A stretch of 64,000 nt of DNA from Cryptomeria japonica. Its lineage: Eukaryota > Streptophyta > Pinopsida > Cupressales > Cupressaceae. The translations under genes and the position numbers were made by a program. Location of the stretch: positions 18,548,285 through 18,612,284 of the forward strand of contig NC_081413.1 of NCBI RefSeq assembly GCF_030272615.1, in the 5' to 3' direction. Shown one piece after another: positions 57,966 to 64,000 of the stretch. The number at the start of each line of letters is the position of its first letter. The stretch's first letter is position 1. The notes under the pieces are model-generated. The model did no database searches. It saw only the letters and a list, made by a program, of their open reading frames with translations, and was not told where the DNA came from.

Positions 57966-59246
57966 ATGGGGGAATACACTATGAGGGAACTTACTCATCA
58001 GATCACTCAGACTTAGAAAGCCTATGATGAACTCAAAGTCAAATATAAAGCCTTTTTGGAAAAAAGAAGAGAGCATGCTAAGAAACTGATGGAGCTTACT
58101 GAAAATAGTTCTTATGATGAAGCAGACATGGAGGCCTTAGTTGAAGAAGTTGAAAAACTGAATGAATCTAATGCCAACCTGAGAAGGGAACTGGAAGGAC
58201 TGACTATTAGAATGTGTCAAGAGCTTAAGAACTGAAGGAAAGCTGAAGATCTAGTAAAAGACAAAGATCATGAGATCTCCAAGCTGAAGCAAGAAATCAG
58301 TGCCCTTACCGCTCATCTCCAAGAGAGTAAAGTGGAAAAAGAAGAAATGCAAGGTGAACTAAACATGGCTATTTTTGAGAATGAAACCTTGAAGGAATCC
58401 AATGCTTCTATTACCAAAGAACTCATTGAGACAAAGGAGATACTTGCCAAATTCAATACGAGTACTACTAAGCTAGAGCAAAAACTTGAAGCAGCAAAAC
58501 CGGTAAAGAATACTACTGGACTCAGTTTCTCCGACTATGAGGAAGGTGAAACCTCTAGAACAAAAGATGTAGCATCAAAGAAGCAACCGACATCAAAGGA
58601 TAAAGGTAAGAAAAAGTTTAAACCTGTTTGATTTAATTGTCTCAAAGAAGGACATAATGCTAATGTGTGTAGAAATAAGGCCTACAATAACTTTCCTTAT
58701 TTTCTAAACAATAAGCCTAGATCCAATAGATTCAATGGAAACTATTATGCATGCAACAAGTTTGGGCATAGAGCATTTGAATGCAGGTCTGTTATGCACA
58801 ACACTGGGAGATACCCTCAAAGGACTCAAGGAGTTTTTCTTGAATCCTCTGTGAACCGGAATCCAAACCGGTATAATGCCTATGACCATTAGTCAAGTAG
58901 TGGTGGATATCAAGCAACAACTGGTTGGAGAGCAACCTGTTTGATCTATTATGGTAATGGTCACACTACTACAACATGGAGAAGGAAGAATGGTAGAATG
59001 AACAATGGACCATGGAGAACACTTGGAATGGTATGCTATCATTGTAACAAAACGGGACACCCTACCAGAACCTACAGAATGAGAAAGAACCTATCAGATG
59101 ATATACTGATCACTCCAGAAGGGAAGATTGATGTTGAAACTGTTCAAGTAGGAATGAATAAAACATGGAAAAAGAAACCTGAAGAAGTGTCACAAGATGA
59201 ATTGGTTTCTGTACCTAGTGTGGAAGTCTCTGAACTGACAAACTGA
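57966..59246 (+). pseudogene. Element I ORF1: coiled-coil protein with four zinc-knuckle positions
   Basis: The ATG at 57966 lies 35 bp from the primer site. One frame runs to TGA at 59244-59246, 426 codons, with four in-frame stops near 58014, 58233, 58629 and 58890 and no frameshift. Residues 1-180 are a strongly predicted coiled coil by eye (long Glu/Lys/Leu heptads). Knuckle positions are FNCLKEGHNANVC near 58635, YYACNKFGHRAFEC near 58742, a decayed one with YYGNGH near 58947, and CYHCNKTGHPTRTY near 59033. Element F ORF1 has the same plan. No UBN2-type copia capsid is recognisable. It probably acts as Gag (inference). Confidence 0.82.
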
Positions 59247-59694
59247 GGTTTAGAAAAGCTTAGGAGGAGCATATCGATGCAATATTTAAGAACCTGGTTT
59301 ATATCAGTAAAGACCTAAAATTGGTATACGTTACCTGCCAATCGACAGAAGATTGTGAAGTGATAAAAGGCAAAATTAGGGTTTATACCCTAGTGGTGGA
59401 GCATTTATTATGGTAGGTGAAGAATTCATTTAAAAGGAATTTTCAAAGTCATTTTCACTTATCAGTTTTTGAGTGAAGAATTTTTCAAGTGCAGAGCGAC
59501 AAAAGGTGATTCGACTTGCGATTCAGAGAGATTTCAAATCTTGGAGAAGAATCCAAAGGTATTGTCAATCAATCAAGTGAAGAACACCAAGCGGTAATCC
59601 AGCAACCAAAGTGGTGTTGCGAAGCTGCATTAGCAAACCCTAAATTTCAAAATTTCTGAAGGTATTCCTCAAAATTCTTGTTTATCAGTTAATC
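59247..59694 (+). other. Element I spacer and ORF2 leader
   Basis: This is 448 bp without a supported ORF. It includes ATTCAGAGAGATTTCAAATC near 59521 and GAAGGTATTCC near 59658, which have counterparts before ORF2 of element F. It may serve as the 5' untranslated leader of a separate ORF2 RNA, but that is speculation. Confidence 0.5.
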
Positions 59695-62600
59695 ATGGCT
59701 TCTGCATCGCACTCCAGTTCTAGTGTACCTATGGACTCAGCTGAATTCATTCAAAGAAAAATGAAATATAATGCCCTATCCCAAATACCTACCAGAGTAA
59801 TTGGTGAAGGAGATATTTCAGGGTACATCGACTGCAAATTAGAAGACCTAGGATCCCTAGCGATTCATTCCCAACTAGGTCTATTCTATCGGGATGACAA
59901 GAAAATCAAACCGGAATACAACATCCTGGAGAGGAAGAAACTTCACAATGCAGTTTACTTTCTTGAAGAGTTCATGGACGAGCATATTCGCATCATCCTG
60001 AGCAAAGTGCATAGCGACAAGATGTATCTTGAGAGGATGCATGACATTACGTCTGAAGAAATTCATGCCATCACTAGTTTCTGCAACATTGGTGAGGTGC
60101 CAGCCCTTAGGAAAGTCATCAAGACTGAAATGACGAAGCTCACCAGTTCTCTGAGTGACCAAATGGGAATATTTGTCAATCCCATCAAGGATGACTTGGT
60201 TAAGTATCCCTGTATGGTGATCGGCTATAGAGTGTTTTATGCTAGCCAAATAAACATTGTCCCTATTGCTGCAGTAAATACCGCCCACAGAATGATCAAG
60301 GAGGACGCCTCATTTGATCTATGCACTTGTTTGCACAAGAAACTTCTATTAAACTTGAAGTCCATCAAAAAGGACAGTGCCTTAAGATTCATATTTGGAC
60401 AACTTTTGGTAGGTCTATTTTTATACTTTCAAGGCTATTTCCTCAAAGTCAGTGATATTCAATGGTCTGCTAACCAACCAGTCACTAAACAAATTAGGGA
60501 AAGTCTCCAAGTGGTGGGAATCGGATATCCTGAAGTCTTGAACAAATAATTTGATGAATTCAAGCAGAAGATGAGTCAAAGGTTGAGGATATCTGGAGAC
60601 ATTGTTAAGAAATATGAAGAGGACATCTGCTTTACCATTAAAGAAGATGAGTGCATAATGGAAGAGGTAGAGCCCAGAAAGGAAAAAGTAGAACCTATGG
60701 GATATGAGGTGATGTATGACATGTTGGATGGGTATGCCTCTACCCTGATTGCCTCTCCTTTAGATGCAAAGAAAAAGTGAATCGGCACGTACTTGGAAAG
60801 GGTAACACCGGTTGAAGAACCTTCAGTGAAAAAGGGAAAGGCAGTGCCATCGGTATTGGCACCGGTTACCTTAGCAAGTCCTAAAGTGACCAAGCGATCT
60901 CCTGCCAAAAAGAAACCTGAAGTTGCTACAGCTAAAGTTTTTGAAAGGAATCAGAAGACCAAAAGAAACTCACCGGAGTCTGAGGATACAGAAGTAAAAG
61001 TGCAGCCTAAGAAGACTAGGCAAACAAGGAAGAAAGCAAAAACTACCGCTAATGCACCTGCATCATCTGTACCAATAAATATTGACATCTCTTCTTATAA
61101 GCTGATGACACATTGTCAGAGGACTATTAAGAATATTAAAAGAAAATTGTTTAGTGATTTGAAGGAGTATTTTGATGATTTTACCGATAGTGAGAAAGAG
61201 GAAGCAGAGCGGGAAATCATTAATTATTTGTGTGTTTATGATCGATCGCCATCAGAAATTAGATCTGAGACACCTGATTCTTTGTACAATTCTTTAGATA
61301 ATAAATGGCGCATTGCCATCGAGAGAGAACAGGAGATTAGAGAAAAGATTTTTGTAGAATACTTTCTTGATGCTTCAAACTCTGAATTGTTTGAAATCAT
61401 GGACCGGTACAAAGATCTCTTCTTCATGAGAAGAAGAAGACTCTTGCTACTAGAAGGAAAAGCCTCTAAAGTGGTGAAAGAAACACACTTCCATACTAAA
61501 CCCGATGTGAAAATGCATCAAGTTGCTCAAGCAAATAGAGAAGCTGAACAAGAAACGGAAACTGGAAAACCGGTTGAGGCATTTGATGGCGAAGGAGAGC
61601 TAGCTACAAAATAGGTTGACACTATTGATGTGGATGCGTTAGATGATGAAGATGTCACTTTGAATATAGAGAAGGAGAAATAACATAAAGAAAAAGCAGA
61701 GAAGCAGAAGTTGGACAAGGCAAAGGCTAACAAAGAGAAAGCGGAGAAAGAGGAAGAGAAGAGAAAATAAGATGAAGAGAAGAAGAAACAAGATAAAGAT
61801 AAGAGGAAACAAGAAGAAGAGAAGATGAAAGAAGAGGAGAAGAGGAAAGAAGAGGAGGAAAAGAAAGAAGAGGAGAAGCGGAAAGATGAGGAGAAGAAGA
61901 AACAAGAAGAGGAGAAGCGGAAAGAAGAAGAAAGAAAGAAGGAGGAAGAGAAGAAAAAGCATGAAGTGGAAAAAAGGGACAAAGAAGAGGAAAAGAAAAG
62001 AGCAGAAGAGAAGAAGGAAGCAGAAAAAACAAACAAGCGAAGACTCCAAAGGCAACCGGTGGTCAAGCCAAACCAGCTGATATCACCAGTCCTATTGACC
62101 TCCAATCTGCAGATGAATCAGAGGTGCTCAAAGACATAAAGCTAGCACAAGAAAGACTGGAAACATTGAGGAGGAAAAAGGAGCAGGATATCATTCACAC
62201 TATGATTGACACCCTTACTAGTTTGATTCCAGGTACCAACCTCCCCAGTACCGATTCCTCTCTGGCCAAACTAAAACTTCTATGTACAGTTGTAGAGGAC
62301 CAGGTATAATGCCTGGAAGAAGTTGTTGAAGCTAATGCATAGAAGAAGCATCAAAAGGCACTAAACACTGCCTTAGTAAAGAAATTGAATGAGCACCAGT
62401 CTCAACTTCAAAAATAGTAGAAGGATATAAAAGATGCTATGGATGAGGGAAAACTGTTGTTGAGCAAAATAAGTCAACCCCATCTATTTTGTGATGATGT
62501 GCTTGCACAAAAGGATAAACTGGAATTTGATTTGCAGGCATACATAAGTAACTTTAATACGTTATATGATTCTTTCACTACATATGGGCAAACTATTCAC

Positions 62601-62903
62601 CGGTATCAACTTTAGTCTGCCAGGATAGAATTGGATATTAGCAACCAAACAAGAGATTTGCAGAAGCTTCAACTGGTTTTATTACCTAGACTGCAAATTC
62701 TTCAGAAGTGCTTTCTCAATCTAGAAGCTTTAATGGTAACTCAAGAGATGAGTACAATTGATGCCATGGAAGAACAGGTATCATGAATGCAGACGGAAAG
62801 TGAGGTTGCTACCTCATTACTTGAGTCATGGTCATTAGCCATGAAGACTTTTATGCAGGATTCTAAATCTATTTTTGATAAGTTTCACTTATTATTGTCA
62901 TAA
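59695..62903 (+). pseudogene. Element I ORF2: conserved protein of unknown function with Lys/Glu-rich tract
   Basis: It begins with ATG at 59695 and can be followed to TAA at 62901-62903, about 1,070 codons. One frame holds to about 62030, with stops at 60547, 60778, 61612, 61681 and 61768. A frameshift in the purine-rich tract moves it to the next frame, with further stops near 62307, 62340, 62415, 62613 and 62784. The N-terminal 360 residues match element F ORF2 (YIDCKLEDLG, KIKPEY, ILSKVH, HAITSF, ICFTIKEDE, MEEVEP and MGYEV). A basic block follows (60880-61050), then a helical block conserved with F (LKEYFDDFTDSEKEEAEREI near 61157), then a Lys/Glu repeat tract (61680-62030), then a coiled coil. 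I do not recognise the family, and no catalytic motif is visible. Confidence 0.8.
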
Positions 62904-63175
62904 AAATTTACTTATTTTAATGTTAATGAGAAACAGGGGTTATTCTACATTACTTTGTCATTGTTGGCAAAGGGGGAGTAGTATTTAAAATTTTGGTGAA
63001 TGTTATGTATACTTTTGCGTTACTTTTTTAAGGAAGTAGTATACATTGTCATTTATGCAAAAGGGATAGTGTATATGCTTAGGGGGAGTAATTTTGATTA
63101 TGGCATATTTTTGTTGTAAAACACTTAGATGTCAAAATTTTCCTAAGTGTTGCCATCAATGCCAAAGGGGGAGAT
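62904..63175 (+). other. Element I 3' untranslated region with several polypurine tracts
   Basis: Purine runs lie at about 62969 (AAAGGGGGAGTAG), 63059-63067 (AAAAGGGAT), 63081 (AGGGGGAGTAA) and 63163-63175 (CAAAGGGGGAGAT), the last abutting the 3' LTR. No ORF. Confidence 0.78.
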
Positions 63176-64000
63176 TATTGACATTTTTGATGATGTTGTG
63201 ATTGTCATTGATGGACACACACTTGTTTTGTGATCACTCTCTTTATGTATGAGTTATGCTCAACCGGTACTTGTTCCAACCGGTATTATGTATTATAGTC
63301 TTTAGACTATCGGTGTTTTGTAGAAGATGTTTACCGGTCACAAACTGACTAAAGACCCAAAGCGATATGAAGACCTCAAGTGGTTCGAGGATCTCAAGTG
63401 GTACAAAGGAACAAAGTGGTAGTTAACATTTTTCCAGTCTTCATTTTGACAACCGGTAATCGGTAAATTGTATGAACCGGTATTACTCTGTGATGAGTTA
63501 CCAACCGGTATTTCTATGATGAGTTATCATCCACTGACACTTTGGTGGTGATTTTGTGTCATGTTACCAAATGTGTCTAGATGCACCGAACCTAGGAACT
63601 TGTAATGTAATCCTATTGGACCGACATGAAATCAGACTCCTTTATAAGGACATCATGTCTAGGGTTTTAGGTGATGGAGTTTTGTATGTTCGATCATAGA
63701 AGAGAAGATTAGGTCCATGTGAAGAGTAGGAGTGTAGAGATATTGAAGACTGAAGTAATACTGAAATGCATTAACAATGAGTTATCATGGATCTAACCAA
63801 GCATACTATGCTAGTATCTAGATCACTCACTTATTGATTACTCACATCTTCGACAAGTCTGAAACCCTTAACCGGGTAGGCCTAGCAAAGCCTTTGTAAA
63901 TCTTTTAACAAGGTGGTTCACAACTGTGAATTTGAAATCCTCTCACAAGGTAGTCTTTAACAAGACTTATCTCCTAACAGAGATCTAGATTCCTAACAAG
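63176..64000 (+). repeat. Element I 3' LTR, cut by the window end
   Basis: It begins TATTGACATTTTTGATG against TGTTGGCATTTTTTATG in the 5' LTR, so the terminal TG has become TA. It matches 56853 onward to the window end. A TATA-like TTTATAAGG lies near 63641. Confidence 0.88.

Larger units (their letters stand above)
56853..64000 (+). mobile_element. Element I: non-autonomous LTR retrotransposon with two ORFs and no pol (runs off the window)
   Basis: The 5' LTR is 56853-57915 and the 3' LTR starts at 63176. The internal part of 5.26 kb has a perfect Met primer site, ORF1 with coiled coil and zinc knuckles, ORF2 homologous to that of element F, and purine tracts. No integrase, RT or RNase H motif occurs in any frame. 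It interrupts the gag-protease region of gypsy element J. The target duplication cannot be checked because the right end lies outside the window (left flank ATAAT). Confidence 0.87.

Noticed and set aside
61527-62105. Long minus-strand Ser/Phe/Leu-rich ORFs
   Set aside because: They are the antisense of the purine-rich Lys/Glu tract of element I ORF2, where stop codons are rare by composition.

Overview
The window is intergenic DNA from a large plant genome and consists almost wholly of nested LTR retrotransposons. No cellular protein gene, tRNA, rRNA or CRISPR array was found. Plant Ty1/copia and Ty3/gypsy domains, initiator-Met primer sites (TGGTATCAGAGCC), very long LTRs and deep nesting suggest a repeat-swollen genome. 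I suspect a gymnosperm, but the sequence does not prove it. Letters below are my own labels. || Layout. 1-3286: 3' part of a decayed copia element A (+). 3515-6323: primer site and 2.8-kb LTR of a minus-strand gypsy element. 6692-52733: copia element B (+), flanked by ATAAC direct repeats. Its own sequence is only about 6.9 kb, split by three insertions: a solo LTR at 6713-8246 (TSD AATTG), a solo LTR at 10525-11602 (TSD TGACT), and an old reverse solo LTR, H, whose pieces lie at 12613-12692, 31687-32361 and 48604-49103. H was itself split by element D (copia, -, 12693-31681, TSD ACCGG) and element F (+, 32362-48603). D contains copia element E (-, 15855-23509) and a 4.4-kb gypsy solo LTR (25557-29962, TSD TAATA). 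F contains a solo LTR (34637-36253, TSD AAAAG) and the young gypsy-type element G (40790-48593, TSD GTTTG). Right of B are a partial LTR (53118-53452), a gypsy gag region J (54184-56852), and element I (+, 56853 to the window end), which interrupts J. || How the genes work together. A, B, D and E carry the usual copia series gag - protease - integrase - reverse transcriptase - RNase H, all broken by stops or frameshifts. G keeps an uninterrupted 904-codon gag-protease ORF plus a second basic ORF but has no polymerase or integrase, so it would need enzymes from elsewhere. F and I are the most unusual. Each has LTRs, an initiator-Met primer site and several polypurine tracts, but between the LTRs there are only two ORFs. 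ORF1 is a coiled-coil protein with four zinc-knuckle positions. ORF2 is a conserved protein of about 1,050 codons that I do not recognise. Neither shows any reverse transcriptase or integrase. F shares part of its LTR with autonomous element B, which suggests mobilisation in trans. This two-ORF non-autonomous family is the best candidate here for an undescribed system. || Other notable structures are a seven-unit array of covarying hairpins inside the 4.4-kb gypsy LTR, a recurrent GGACC...GCGCC...GGTCC stem-loop in G, and a 40-50-bp module conserved among otherwise divergent LTR families. All boundaries and comparisons were read by eye.
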